Source of the DNA: Microbacteriaceae bacterium
Lineage (GTDB): Bacteria; Actinomycetota; Actinomycetes; Actinomycetales; Microbacteriaceae
Direction: 5' to 3'
Length of the DNA: 64,000 nucleotides
Assembly: GCA_025463545.1 (NCBI GenBank)
Contig: JAODAR010000001.1
Span: 62,001-126,000, forward strand
Made by a program: the position numbers and the translations under genes. This document shows positions 33,011 through 44,366 of the stretch, one piece after another (within the stretch, counting starts at the first letter, position 1; each line of letters starts with the position of its first letter). The notes below the pieces were generated by a model. That model saw nothing but the letters and a program-made list of their open reading frames with translations. It was not told the origin of the DNA and ran no database searches.

Positions 33011-34557
33011 CAGAGTGCTCCCTCTTCGCTTGCGAACATTTCGGTGGGGGTGAGGGCGGGCGCCTGGCTGAGCAGTGTGTGGCCCCACTCGGCCTCGAGG
33101 AGGCGTTCCACGGCCGCACCGAACGTATACAGGCGGGCGTCCTGGCCGGCCGGGGCCATCACCTGCAGTCCGACCGGGAGGCCGTCCTCCGGCGCGAGGC
33201 CCATGGGCAGACCCATGCCCGGCACGCCGGCGAGGTTCGCCGGGATGGTGGTGATGTCGTTGAGATACATCGCCATCGGGTCTTCGAGCTTCTCGCCGAA
33301 CTTGAACGCCGTGGTCGGTGCGCTCGGGGAAACCAGCACGTCGACCTTCTCGAACGCGGCGGTGAAGTCACGCTGGATCAAAGTGCGCACCTTTTGGGCA
33401 CTGCCGTAGTAGGCGTCGTAGTAGCCGGCCGAGAGGGCGTAGGTGCCGAGGATGATGCGGCGCTTGACCTCTGGTCCGAAGCCCGCTTCACGGGTGGCAG
33501 CCATCACCCGCTCACTGGTCAGCGGGCCGTCGGCCGGGTTGGCCCGGATGCCGAAGCGCACCGAGTCGAACCGGGCAAGGTTGCTCGAGGCCTCCGCCGG
33601 GAGGATCAGGTAATAGGCGGCGACCGAGTACTCAAAGTTCGGGGCACTGACCTCGCTGATCTCGGCGCCGGCGGCGGCCAGGAGCGCAAGAGTCTCCTCG
33701 AAGCGCTGCTTGACCCCGGCCTGGAAGCCAGCGCCGTTCAGCTCCTTCACCACTCCGACACGCACACCCTTCAGCGCGCCGTCGGCGAGACCGGCGTGGG
33801 CGGCGGCGGTCATCGACGGCCAGGCATCCGTCAGCGACGTGGAGTCGAGCGGGTCGTGTCCGCCGATCACGTCATGCAGCATGGCAGCGTCGAGCACGTT
33901 ACGGGAGACCGGGCCGACCTGGTCGAGGGAGGACGCCAGGGCGATCGCGCCATACCGGGAGACGCCGCCGTAGGTCGGCTTGACGCCGACGGAACCGGTG
34001 ACCGCTGCGGGCTGGCGAATCGAGCCGCCGGTGTCGCTGCCGAGGGCGAGAGGCGCCTCGAACGACGCGACCGCGGCGGCGGATCCACCGCCGGAGCCGC
34101 CGGGGATACGGGTCTGGTCCCACGGGTTGCGGGTGGGGCCGTACGCGGAGTGCTCGGTGGAGGAGCCCATTGCGAACTCGTCCATGTTGGTCTTGCCGAG
34201 GGGGATCAGGTCGGCTTCCCGAAGCTTCCGCACCACAGTTGCGTCGTACGGCGGGATCCAGCCCTCAAGGATTTTGGATCCGGAAGTGGACGGCATGTCG
34301 CGGGTCGCCAGGACGTCCTTGATGGCGATCGGCACGCCGGCCAGTGCGCCGAGGATATCGCCGGCATTGCGGCGGGCGTCCACCTGCGCGGCGGTCGCGA
34401 GCGCGGCATCCGCTGCGACATGCAGGAACGCGTGCAGGTCGGTGTCGACGGCCGCGATGTGGTCGAGGTGTGCTTGGGTGACCTCGACGGAGCTGACGGC
34501 GCGGTCGGCGAGGAGGCCGGCCAGCGTGGCGGCGGAGAGGGTGATCAGGTCGGTCAT
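33010..34557 (-). CDS. gatA: Asp-tRNA(Asn)/Glu-tRNA(Gln) amidotransferase subunit A
   Basis: Amidase-signature subunit that releases ammonia from glutamine. The 515 residues carry the Ser-cisSer-Lys triad: Lys in PIAIKDVL, the Gly/Ser-rich [13 protein letters not shown], and [12 protein letters not shown] with the nucleophile region. [24 protein letters not shown] is diagnostic for GatA. It follows gatC by 13 bases and is coupled to gatB. Confidence 0.97.
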   Translation of the reverse strand: MTDLITLSAATLAGLLADRAVSSVEVTQAHLDHIAAVDTDLHAFLHVAADAALATAAQVDARRNAGDILGALAGVPIAIKDVLATRDMPSTSGSKILEGWIPPYDATVVRKLREADLIPLGKTNMDEFAMGSSTEHSAYGPTRNPWDQTRIPGGSGGGSAAAVASFEAPLALGSDTGGSIRQPAAVTGSVGVKPTYGGVSRYGAIALASSLDQVGPVSRNVLDAAMLHDVIGGHDPLDSTSLTDAWPSMTAAAHAGLADGALKGVRVGVVKELNGAGFQAGVKQRFEETLALLAAAGAEISEVSAPNFEYSVAAYYLILPAEASSNLARFDSVRFGIRANPADGPLTSERVMAATREAGFGPEVKRRIILGTYALSAGYYDAYYGSAQKVRTLIQRDFTAAFEKVDVLVSPSAPTTAFKFGEKLEDPMAMYLNDITTIPANLAGVPGMGLPMGLAPEDGLPVGLQVMAPAGQDARLYTFGAAVERLLEAEWGHTLLSQAPALTPTEMFASEEGAL

Positions 34558-34570
34558 GCGTTCCTCGTCC

Positions 34571-34867
34571 TTACTCTTCGTCCAGGATGGCGGGCACCCG
34601 GAACTTGTCGCCGTCGCGGTCCGGGGCGCCGGAGAGCGCCTGCTCGACAGTCAGCGATGGGACGACCACGTCTTCACGGAAGACGTTGGTCAGCGGCATC
34701 GGGTGGCTCGTGGCCGGGATGTCGGGAGTTGCGACTTCGGAGACCTTGGCCACGGCGTCGACGATCTGGCCGAGATCCGCGGTGAGGTGGGCGATTTCCT
34801 CCGGGCTGAGGTCGATGCGGGCGAGGTTTGCCAAGTGGGCGACCTGCTCTGCCGTGATTTCGGGCAT
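34571..34867 (-). CDS. gatC: Asp-tRNA(Asn)/Glu-tRNA(Gln) amidotransferase subunit C
   Basis: 98-residue stabilising subunit that wraps around GatA and GatB. It has the helical start [22 protein letters not shown] and the conserved end [33 protein letters not shown]. First gene of the gatCAB set, 36 bases downstream of the DUF1023 gene on the same strand. Confidence 0.95.
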   Translation of the reverse strand: MPEITAEQVAHLANLARIDLSPEEIAHLTADLGQIVDAVAKVSEVATPDIPATSHPMPLTNVFREDVVVPSLTVEQALSGAPDRDGDKFRVPAILDEE

Positions 34868-34903
34868 GTAACTCCGATTGATTTCGAGGTGGATGCCTCA
34901 AGT

Positions 34904-36256
34904 CTATTCGGAGCCGCTGGTCGCCAGTTTCGCGTTGCCAGTGCCTATCAGCGCCATGTTGTGCAGCGACTGGCTGCCGGGCGCGAAGTATTCGTTGTGG
35001 CCGACGGAGCCGGCCAGCACGGCTCCGGTCAGCCGGTCGCGGCCTCCGGAGACGCCGAGCGTTTTCGCCCCGTACGACGAAGAACCGGGGTCGCTGCCGA
35101 AGAATGCGGAGTTGACGGCGGGATCCCAATCCGCCTCGCCGACCCACACATTATGACCGCGCACGCCGAGACCGGCCGCCGACTGGAGCGCACTCCCGGG
35201 CGAACCCACGAGCACCAGTGCGTCCACCTCGACCGAACCGCGGGCCAGAGCGACCAGGGCGACGGTCGAGCCATAGGAGTGCGCGAACACCGAGAGGTAT
35301 GGCTGGTCGAGGCCACGGGCCGAACGGATGCCACGCCAGGACTCCTCGAGGAAGTCCGCGCCGGCTGCGGCCCGGTCAAGGCCACCCACCGAGAACAGGT
35401 CTGGTGCCCGGTACCCGATCCAGGAGATGGTGGCCACCGTGCGCGGGGACCCGCGGGTGCCGGACCGCTCATCAAGCACTGACCGCTGCTCCTCGTAGAG
35501 AGCGTCGGCAGTGGCCGACCAGTTCACGATCTGATCGTGCACCGAGTAGTTCATTCCCGGCACCAGGTAACTGACAAAGTCCGCGGTGTCCGGGTTGCCG
35601 AGCGCAATCGCCGCACGGCCGCCGTCAGCGGGGTCGAGCAGCACCAGCGAGCGCTTGACGCCGTCCTCCCCCGGCTTCAGGGCTTCCCGCACCTGGCCGA
35701 GCAGGTCGAGTTGAGCAGCAAGTCCATCGCGATCTGCCTTCGTCGTCGCGGCGGAGAGCTCCTTCCGGGTTTCGCTGAGGGTGTGCCCGAGATAGCGCAG
35801 GTTCGCCCTGCTGCGTTCGCGCATCGGAACGCCGTCGAGGTTCCCGACAAGCTGGGGCGACGCAGCAAGCAGCGACGCACGGGCATCCGTTTCAAGTCCG
35901 CGCCACCAGCCGGTGACCATATCCGCCGCCGGTGGCGCCGCCAGGAGGGCATCGATCTGGGCGGGGTTGTGGGAGACGAACGCCGAGAGATCGCCAACCG
36001 GCAGCCGACTGAGGCCGGACAACAGAGACACACCGGTCATGTTCCGCAGCGCGCCCAGGTCGATATTGACGGATTCCGAGACCTGGGGTGGGGAGCCCAG
36101 CCAGAGAGCGGTCGAATCGGCGTCCCCCGGACGGTCAGAGGTGCGCGTGGGCAGTCGGTCACTGACCGACACGGTCACGCTGGCGGGCGTGCTGAATAGC
36201 TCGCTGACTCCGCCCAGAGCAAGCGAGGCCGTTAGAGCTGCTATTTCGAACAGCAA
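34904..36256 (-). CDS. DUF1023 alpha/beta hydrolase
   Basis: 450-residue protein of the actinobacterial DUF1023 family. The N-terminal hydrophobic segment (about 1-20, LFEIAALTASLALGG) may act as a signal or anchor. A helical region follows (SLLSGLSRLPVGDLSAFV, AQIDALLA, SRANLRYLGH), then an alpha/beta hydrolase core with nucleophile elbow A-H-S-Y-G-S (LSVFAHSYGSTVALVAL). VDALVLVGSPGSALQSA and the terminal GHNEYF supply the likely Asp and His. The substrate is unknown. It is oriented like, and just upstream of, gatC. Confidence 0.87.
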   Translation of the reverse strand: MLFEIAALTASLALGGVSELFSTPASVTVSVSDRLPTRTSDRPGDADSTALWLGSPPQVSESVNIDLGALRNMTGVSLLSGLSRLPVGDLSAFVSHNPAQIDALLAAPPAADMVTGWWRGLETDARASLLAASPQLVGNLDGVPMRERSRANLRYLGHTLSETRKELSAATTKADRDGLAAQLDLLGQVREALKPGEDGVKRSLVLLDPADGGRAAIALGNPDTADFVSYLVPGMNYSVHDQIVNWSATADALYEEQRSVLDERSGTRGSPRTVATISWIGYRAPDLFSVGGLDRAAAGADFLEESWRGIRSARGLDQPYLSVFAHSYGSTVALVALARGSVEVDALVLVGSPGSALQSAAGLGVRGHNVWVGEADWDPAVNSAFFGSDPGSSSYGAKTLGVSGGRDRLTGAVLAGSVGHNEYFAPGSQSLHNMALIGTGNAKLATSGSE

Positions 36257-36694
36257 ACTCGGTACGTCCCCTCACACACGACGAGCCGCCGACACGGCTC
36301 GACACCGGGCTGCGCCCGGTCATCACAGCCTAGCGAGCAGCGGCACGAGGAAAAAGGCCGGTCCACCCCCGTTTCGGGGGTATAACCCATGAACTTATCA
36401 TGACCAGGTGGGGTCTCAGCCGATCGGGTCCGCCAGTCACGATGGGCGCGCGGGACGGGTCCAGCGCACACGGGCGTCTCCTCGCCGCGCGGCCGAATCT
36501 TTCTCGCGCCGTCGTTCCCGCCCTTCGCGCTGCGGAATGTTGCACGCGCGGATGGCGTGCCCGCCGCGCGTGCAGGAAACGGCAGCGCGACGTATCGCAC
36601 GGATGGCGTGCCCGCCGCGCGTGCAGGAAACGGCAGCGCGACGTATCGCGCCCGAAGCACCGGATGCGCTCCGACCGTGGCGAACGAGCCAGAG
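36257..36694. other. 438-base intergenic region with hairpin and 51-bp duplication
   Basis: No convincing gene lies between ligA and the DUF1023 gene. It contains a GC hairpin with 7-bp arms and TTT loop at 36365-36381, followed on the minus strand by GGCCTTTTTCC (a possible ligA terminator), and a 51-bp tandem duplication at 36550-36650. Open frames here have no recognisable product and are explained by GC bias. Confidence 0.7.
36550..36650. repeat. 51-bp tandem duplication
   Basis: Units 36550-36600 and 36601-36650. They agree over at least 49 bases, beginning GGATGGCGTGCCCGCCGCGC and ending GCGCGACGTATCGC. Near-identity suggests recent duplication. It lies in the noncoding gap after ligA. 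Confidence 0.9.
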
Positions 36695-38995
<2,301 letters not shown>

Positions 38996-39016
38996 CTAGC
39001 CGGGAACCGGGACGGC

Positions 39017-40150
39017 CTAGGCAGGAACAGGGACCGGGACCGCCGACACGGTGCGGTCGATCGTGCACTGGCCGAGTACTCGGGTGCCGACGTAGACCAC
39101 CGCGGTCTGGCCGGGCGCGACGCCGGTGAGCGGCGTGTTGGGGATGATCTTCAGTTCCGCTGCGCCGTTCCCCTCGGACGCGACCACCTGCGCGACGGCC
39201 GGTACCGGGTCGGCGTGGGCGCGGATCTGCACCTCACACTCGAACGCGATCTCTGGATGCGCGGGTGCACGGCCGGCCCAGGTGAACTTCGACCCTGCGA
39301 TCTCCCCGATAGCGAGGGCTTCCTTCGGGCCGACCACCACGGTGTTCGACACCGGCCGCACCTCGAGCACGAACCGGGGCTTGCCGTCTGCGGCCGGGGT
39401 GCCGATGGAGAGACCGCGGCGCTGGCCGACGGTGTACGCGGCGGCGCCCTCGTGCTCGCCGAGCTTTGCTCCCGAACGGTCGAGGATGTCACCGGGTTCG
39501 GCGCCGACGCGATCGGCCAGCCAGCCGCGGGTGTCGCCGTCGGGGATGAAGCAGATGTCGTGGGAGTCCGGCTTGGTTGCGACGGAGAAACCGCGTTCGG
39601 CAGCTTCGGCACGCACTTCGGCCTTGGACGGCGTGGCGCCGAGCGGGAACATCGAGTGGGCGAGCTGGTCGCTGGTGAGCACCCCGAGCACGTAGGACTG
39701 GTCCTTGGCCCAGGCTGCGGCACGGTGGAGCTCGGGATTGCCGTCGGCGTCCCGCACGATGCTGGCGTAGTGGCCGGTGGCGACGGCGTCGAAGCCGAGC
39801 GCCAGCGCCTTCTCGAGCAGTGCGGCGAACTTGATCCGCTCGTTGCAGCGCATGCAGGGATTGGGGGTTCGGCCGGCGGCGTATTCGGCGATGAAGTCGT
39901 CGACCACGTCAAGCTTGAAGCGCTCGGAGAAGTCCCACACGTAGTACGGGATTCCGATGATGTTCGCGGCCCGCTGGGCGTCCATGGAGTCTTCGATGGT
40001 GCAGCAGCCGCGGCTGCCGGTGCGGAGGGTGCCCGGCATCCGACTCAGTGCCAGGTGCACGCCGACGACCTCGTGTCCCGCCTCGACCGCGCGGGCTGCG
40101 GCGACGGCGGAGTCCACCCCGCCACTCATTGCTGCCAAAACTTTCACCAC
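39017..40150 (-). CDS. mnmA: tRNA-specific 2-thiouridylase MnmA
   Basis: Adds sulfur to U34 of Lys, Glu and Gln tRNAs. The 377 residues have the PP-loop [13 protein letters not shown] (residues 7-19) and catalytic cysteines in TPNPCMRCN and [12 protein letters not shown]. The C-terminal beta-barrel has [11 protein letters not shown]. It receives sulfur from a cysteine desulfurase, whose gene lies just upstream on the same strand. About 240 bases of GC- and purine-rich sequence separate the two. Confidence 0.96.
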   Translation of the reverse strand: MVKVLAAMSGGVDSAVAAARAVEAGHEVVGVHLALSRMPGTLRTGSRGCCTIEDSMDAQRAANIIGIPYYVWDFSERFKLDVVDDFIAEYAAGRTPNPCMRCNERIKFAALLEKALALGFDAVATGHYASIVRDADGNPELHRAAAWAKDQSYVLGVLTSDQLAHSMFPLGATPSKAEVRAEAAERGFSVATKPDSHDICFIPDGDTRGWLADRVGAEPGDILDRSGAKLGEHEGAAAYTVGQRRGLSIGTPAADGKPRFVLEVRPVSNTVVVGPKEALAIGEIAGSKFTWAGRAPAHPEIAFECEVQIRAHADPVPAVAQVVASEGNGAAELKIIPNTPLTGVAPGQTAVVYVGTRVLGQCTIDRTVSAVPVPVPA

Positions 40151-40393
40151 TTAAGTGTACGCGGCCAGTCCCACATCCGTTTCTGCCCGTGTACGCACCC
40201 GATTATGCCCGGTGAGGAGCCAACTTCTCCTAGTCGGGGGCGTCGCGCACCAGGAGACTTTGGCCCCTCACAGCTGAAGACGGGCGGCGAGCGGTGGCGG
40301 GGAGCGGCGAACGCTGAAGGCGGGCGGCGAGCGGGGGCCGCGAGGGGGCGGGTGGGATCAAGGAGCGGGGAACGACGGCGAGGAGCGAGCGGA
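40151..40393. other. Low-complexity intergenic region between cysteine desulfurase and mnmA
   Basis: 243 bases with no gene. The section 40260-40385 is a G-rich, imperfectly repeated string with recurrent GGGCGGCGAGCGG motifs. It may contain the mnmA promoter near 40151-40210, where the sequence is less biased. No terminator or tRNA is seen. Confidence 0.5.
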
Positions 40394-41590
40394 TCAGGCG
40401 CGGATCACGCCCGGCGCACGGTCGGCCAGCCCGGCGCGGGACGCCTGTGCGTAGGCGGCCGGGAGCGCCGCCAGGAACGCGTCGACGTCGGCGTCCGTTG
40501 TGGTGCGGCCGAGGGTGATGCGGAGCGCTCCCCTGGCCTCAACCTCGCTGCGGCCCATCGCGCGCAGCACGTGCGACGGCTCCGGGATGCCCGCCTGGCA
40601 CGCCGACCCGGTGGAAACCGAGACTCCGGCCGCGTCAAGCAGGAACAACAACGAGTCGCCTTCGCAGCCGGGGAAGGTGAAGTGCGCGTTACCCGGGAGC
40701 CGACCCTCCGCTGACGGGTCGCCGTTCAGCACCGCGTCGGGCACGGCGGCCAGGACGCCCGCGACCAGGTGGTCCCGCAGCCGCGCCAGCCGTGAGTTTT
40801 CCGCAGCCAGGTCGGCGGTGGCAGCGACTGCCGCCACCGCGAAGGACACCGCGGCCGCCACATCCTGGGTGCCGCTCCGCACCTGCCGTTGCTGCCCGCC
40901 GCCGTGGATCAGCGGCACCACCGTCGCGGTGCGAGAGAGCACCAGCGCTGCAATACCGACGGGTCCGCCGATCTTGTGCGCCGAAACACTGAGCGCTGAG
41001 ACGCCGGAACGGCGAAGCGCCGCGAAGTCCATGGGAATATGCCCGTAGGCCGAAACCGCGTCCACGTGCACCGGGATGTTGTGCCGAGCGGCGATCGCCG
41101 CGACCGCATCGACCGGCTGCAGCGTGCCCACTTCGTTGTTCGCTGCCAGCAGCGTGACCAGGGCGACGCTCTCCGGGTCGGCTTCGATCGACGCCTCAAG
41201 CGCCGCCAGGTTGATCCGGCCCAGCTCATCCACGGGCAGCCATTCGACGATTGCACCGTCGTGCTGGCCAAGCCATTCGACCGTGTCGAGGGTGGCATGG
41301 TGTTCGCCGCCGGGGGCGAGGATGCGGGTACGCGGCGCCCGGGCCCAGAACAGGCCCTTGATCGCGAGGTTGATCGACTCGGTGCCGCTGCCGGTGAAGA
41401 CCACCTCGATCGGATCGCAGCCGACGCTGGCGGCCACCTTCTCGCGCGCCTCCTCCAGCATCCGCTTGGCGTTCTGGCCCTGGCTGTGGATGGACGCGGG
41501 GTTGCCGACGACGGTCATCGCGTCGGTGTAGGCGCTGATGGCGGCGGGGAGCATGGGGGTGGTCGCCGCGTGGTCAAGATAAACGGCCAT
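40394..41590 (-). CDS. Cysteine desulfurase (NifS/IscS-like)
   Basis: PLP enzyme of 398 residues that turns cysteine into alanine plus protein-bound persulfide. VYLDHAATTPMLP at the start is diagnostic. VFTGSGTESINLAI lies in the cofactor pocket. The PLP lysine is in SVSAHKIGGPVG, and the active-site cysteine is in STGSACQAGIPEPSHVLRAMG. ATG 41590 begins at MAVYLD; an in-frame ATG two codons upstream (41596) is equally possible. It probably feeds MnmA. It is divergent from glgX with a 19-base gap, so promoters overlap the neighbouring gene ends. Confidence 0.95.
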   Translation of the reverse strand: MAVYLDHAATTPMLPAAISAYTDAMTVVGNPASIHSQGQNAKRMLEEAREKVAASVGCDPIEVVFTGSGTESINLAIKGLFWARAPRTRILAPGGEHHATLDTVEWLGQHDGAIVEWLPVDELGRINLAALEASIEADPESVALVTLLAANNEVGTLQPVDAVAAIAARHNIPVHVDAVSAYGHIPMDFAALRRSGVSALSVSAHKIGGPVGIAALVLSRTATVVPLIHGGGQQRQVRSGTQDVAAAVSFAVAAVAATADLAAENSRLARLRDHLVAGVLAAVPDAVLNGDPSAEGRLPGNAHFTFPGCEGDSLLFLLDAAGVSVSTGSACQAGIPEPSHVLRAMGRSEVEARGALRITLGRTTTDADVDAFLAALPAAYAQASRAGLADRAPGVIRA

Positions 41591-41609
41591 ACTCATTACT
41601 CTAGAACCC

Positions 41610-43655
41610 ATGACCGACGCCGATCCCCTGCGCAATCTCGGCGTCCGCGCTACCGCCCACGGCGGTGAGCTCCGCGTGTGGTCGGCGAGCGCCGACGCCA
41701 TGGAGCTGTGCATCTTCGACGACACCGATCCGAACTGGATCGTGAAGACCGTTCAGATGACCCCGGATGCCGCGGGCGTCTGGTCAGGACGCACGCGCCG
41801 GTTGACCCCTGGGCGGCGTTACGGCATCCGGGTGGCCGGCCCGGTCAGCCCGAAAAACGCGTTCCACCCGGAGAAAACGCTGATCGAACCGTATTCGCGG
41901 GGGCTGGTCCGAGTCGACGGCCAGCAGTGGCAGTCCGTCGTGGTCGACGACAGTTTCGACTGGGCCGGAGCGACCAAACCGGCCACCCCGCTCGATCACA
42001 CGGTCGTCTACGAGGCTCACGTGCGCGGCATCAGCAAACTGAACAGCGCCATGCCGCCCGCACTGCGCGGCACGTACGCCGGACTCGCGCACGAGTCGAC
42101 GATCGCTTACCTCAAAGATCTTGGCGTCACCGCGGTCGAACTCCTGCCGGTGCACGCTTTCGTCTCCGAGCAGCGCCTGATCAAGCAGGGGCTTACCAAC
42201 TACTGGGGTTACAACACCCTCAACTTCTTCACGCCGCACTCCGACTATGCCTCGACCGCAGCGCAGCAGGCCGGGCCAGAGGCGGTGCTCCGCGAGTTCA
42301 AGGGCATGGTCAAGCTCCTCCATGAAGCGGGCCTTGAGGTGATCCTCGACGTGGTGTTCAACCACACCGCCGAGGAGGGCCAGAACGGGCCGGTGTTCAG
42401 CTTCCGCGGCATCGACAACGCCGGCTACTACCGCCAGGACCACAACGGCGTGTACATCGACGTCACCGGGTGTGGCAACACCGTGGACTTCAGCCACGAC
42501 GTGCCCATGCGGCTGGTGCTCGACTCACTGCGATACTGGGCGAACGACCTCCAGATCGACGGGTTCCGCTTCGACCTGGCCGTGACGCTCGGCCGTGACA
42601 GTGACAGCGACTTCCACTCCTGGCATCCGCTACTCACCGCGATTCGGGATGACCCGCAGCTGGCCGGAGTGAAGCTCATCGCCGAGCCGTGGGATGTCGG
42701 TTCCGGGGGCTGGCAGACCGGCAACTTTCCGTCGGGCTGGTCGGAGTGGAATGACCGCTACCGTGACCGGATGCGCGAATTCTGGCTGGTCGACATGGCC
42801 GCCGCGCGGAACAGCGGCCAGGCGACCAGCGGCATCGGCCGGTTCGCCGCCCGGCTGGCCGGCTCCTCCAACACGTTCAGCCCGGAGCGCGGCCCATTGG
42901 CGTCGGTGAACTTCATCACCGCGCACGATGGATTCACCATGGCCGACCTCACCGCGTACAACGTGAAGCACAACGTGGGCAACGGCGAGGCCAACCGGGA
43001 CGGCACCGACAGGAACAACTCCTTCAACCACGGCGTCGAGGGCCCCACCAGGGACCGTGCAGTTCTCGCCACCCGGCGGAAGGCCATGCGCAACCTGATG
43101 GGCACGCTGCTGCTGTCGGCGGGTGTGCCGATGATCACATCCGGCGACGAATTCGGGCGCAGCCAGCGGGGCAACAACAACGCGTACTGCCACGACAGCG
43201 AACTGAACTGGCTCGGCTGGGACCTCGAAGACTGGCAGCAGGACCTCCGCCGTGTCACCCGCCGGCTGCTGCAACTGCGCCGCGAGAACCCGGCACTCCG
43301 CCCCGTGCGCTTCGGCCGGTTAGGCCAGACCGTGCCGAGCGCGAGCCGGATGGACTGGTACGACTCCGAGGGCGGGTCGATGGACGAGGACGACTGGAAT
43401 TCGCCCTCCCAGCGCACCCTGCAGTACCTCGCCGCCAGCACGCCCGAGTTCGAGGCCTTCAACCGCGTGTTGTTGATCGTGCACGCCCTCGAAGACGACA
43501 TCACGGTGTCCCTGCCCCGGCACGACGGCGTGGACGGCTACACGCTGCTCTGGGACTCCAGCCACGACGACATCCGCGCATCGGTCATCGAGCACGAGCC
43601 CGGCACGCGGCTGTTGGTCACGGCCACCTCGATGCAACTCCTTCGGGCACACTAG
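41610..43655 (+). CDS. glgX: Glycogen debranching enzyme GlgX
   Basis: GH13 isoamylase-type enzyme that hydrolyses alpha-1,6 branches trimmed by phosphorylase. The 681 residues have an N-terminal CBM48-like domain (ATAHGGELRVWSASADAMELCIF). The barrel motifs are VVFNHTAEEG, FRFDLAVTL (nucleophile Asp), LIAEPWDVG (acid/base Glu) and NFITAHDGFTM. Near its end NAYCHDSELNWLGWDL is typical of GlgX. It starts 19 bases from the divergent cysteine desulfurase and is followed by ybaK at once. Confidence 0.95.
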   Translation: MTDADPLRNLGVRATAHGGELRVWSASADAMELCIFDDTDPNWIVKTVQMTPDAAGVWSGRTRRLTPGRRYGIRVAGPVSPKNAFHPEKTLIEPYSRGLVRVDGQQWQSVVVDDSFDWAGATKPATPLDHTVVYEAHVRGISKLNSAMPPALRGTYAGLAHESTIAYLKDLGVTAVELLPVHAFVSEQRLIKQGLTNYWGYNTLNFFTPHSDYASTAAQQAGPEAVLREFKGMVKLLHEAGLEVILDVVFNHTAEEGQNGPVFSFRGIDNAGYYRQDHNGVYIDVTGCGNTVDFSHDVPMRLVLDSLRYWANDLQIDGFRFDLAVTLGRDSDSDFHSWHPLLTAIRDDPQLAGVKLIAEPWDVGSGGWQTGNFPSGWSEWNDRYRDRMREFWLVDMAAARNSGQATSGIGRFAARLAGSSNTFSPERGPLASVNFITAHDGFTMADLTAYNVKHNVGNGEANRDGTDRNNSFNHGVEGPTRDRAVLATRRKAMRNLMGTLLLSAGVPMITSGDEFGRSQRGNNNAYCHDSELNWLGWDLEDWQQDLRRVTRRLLQLRRENPALRPVRFGRLGQTVPSASRMDWYDSEGGSMDEDDWNSPSQRTLQYLAASTPEFEAFNRVLLIVHALEDDITVSLPRHDGVDGYTLLWDSSHDDIRASVIEHEPGTRLLVTATSMQLLRAH

Positions 43656-43659
43656 GCGA

Positions 43660-44151
43660 ATGACCACCAAGAGAGCGGATGCCGGCACCCCGGCGGCCAT
43701 TCAGCTCACCCGGGCGGGCATCCGGTTCACTTGCCACCGCTACGATCACGACCCGGCGGCCACGAACTTCGGCCTCGAAGCAGCCGAGAAGCTCGGGCTG
43801 AACCCGGCGCAGGTGTTCAAGACGCTCCTCGCGGATGCCGACGGCCGGCTCGTCGTCGGTATCGTACCGGTGACCGGCCAGCTCGACCTGAAGGCCCTGT
43901 CCACGGCAGTCGGCGCGAAGAAAGCGACCATGGCGGATCCGCTGGTGGCCGAGCGGAAGACCGGGTACGTGGTGGGAGGGATCAGCCCGATCGGGCAGAA
44001 GACGGTCCTGACTACGGTCGTCGACGCATCCGCCACGTCATTCGACACGGTATTCGTCTCGGGCGGCCGGCGCGGTTTGGACATCGAACTCGCCCCCGCA
44101 GACCTGCAGCGTGCGACGGGCGCGGTCTTCGCCGCCATCGCCCGCCCCTGA
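43660..44151 (+). CDS. ybaK: Cys-tRNA(Pro)/Cys-tRNA(Cys) deacylase YbaK
   Basis: Trans-editing enzyme of 163 residues. It has the YbaK fold with GLEAAEKLGLNPAQVFKTLLAD, the conserved Lys in KTGYVVGGISPIGQK, and FVSGGRRGLDIELAPADL. It clears cysteine mischarged on tRNA-Pro. It follows glgX by four bases, so it is probably co-transcribed despite an unrelated role. Confidence 0.94.
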   Translation: MTTKRADAGTPAAIQLTRAGIRFTCHRYDHDPAATNFGLEAAEKLGLNPAQVFKTLLADADGRLVVGIVPVTGQLDLKALSTAVGAKKATMADPLVAERKTGYVVGGISPIGQKTVLTTVVDASATSFDTVFVSGGRRGLDIELAPADLQRATGAVFAAIARP

Positions 44152-44366
44152 GCCGCCCCCGGGCATCCGCCCCCGGGCATCCGCCCCTCCGCATGCCCGC
44201 GACTCCTCGCATCCGCCCGTCCTCGCATCCGCGAAACTGCAGTTGTGGCGATTATGAGAGCGTCATAGCCACCACGAGTGCGTTCTCGCGGAAGAGGGCG
44301 GGGCACGGAAAGCGAAGAGGCGGGGGAAGGAGATGGAGCAGGCGGGGGAAGGAACGGAAAGCCGGC
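44152..44366. other. Intergenic region with bulged hairpin and short repeats
   Basis: 215 bases between convergent ybaK and glgP. It starts with a run of GCATCCGCCCC-like repeats. At 44245-44272 a hairpin is formed by GTGGC and TATGA (with a GAT bulge) pairing with TCATA and GCCAC around a GAGCG loop. The rest is purine-rich. The hairpin may be a terminator or a dispersed repeat element. No gene is seen. Confidence 0.55.
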
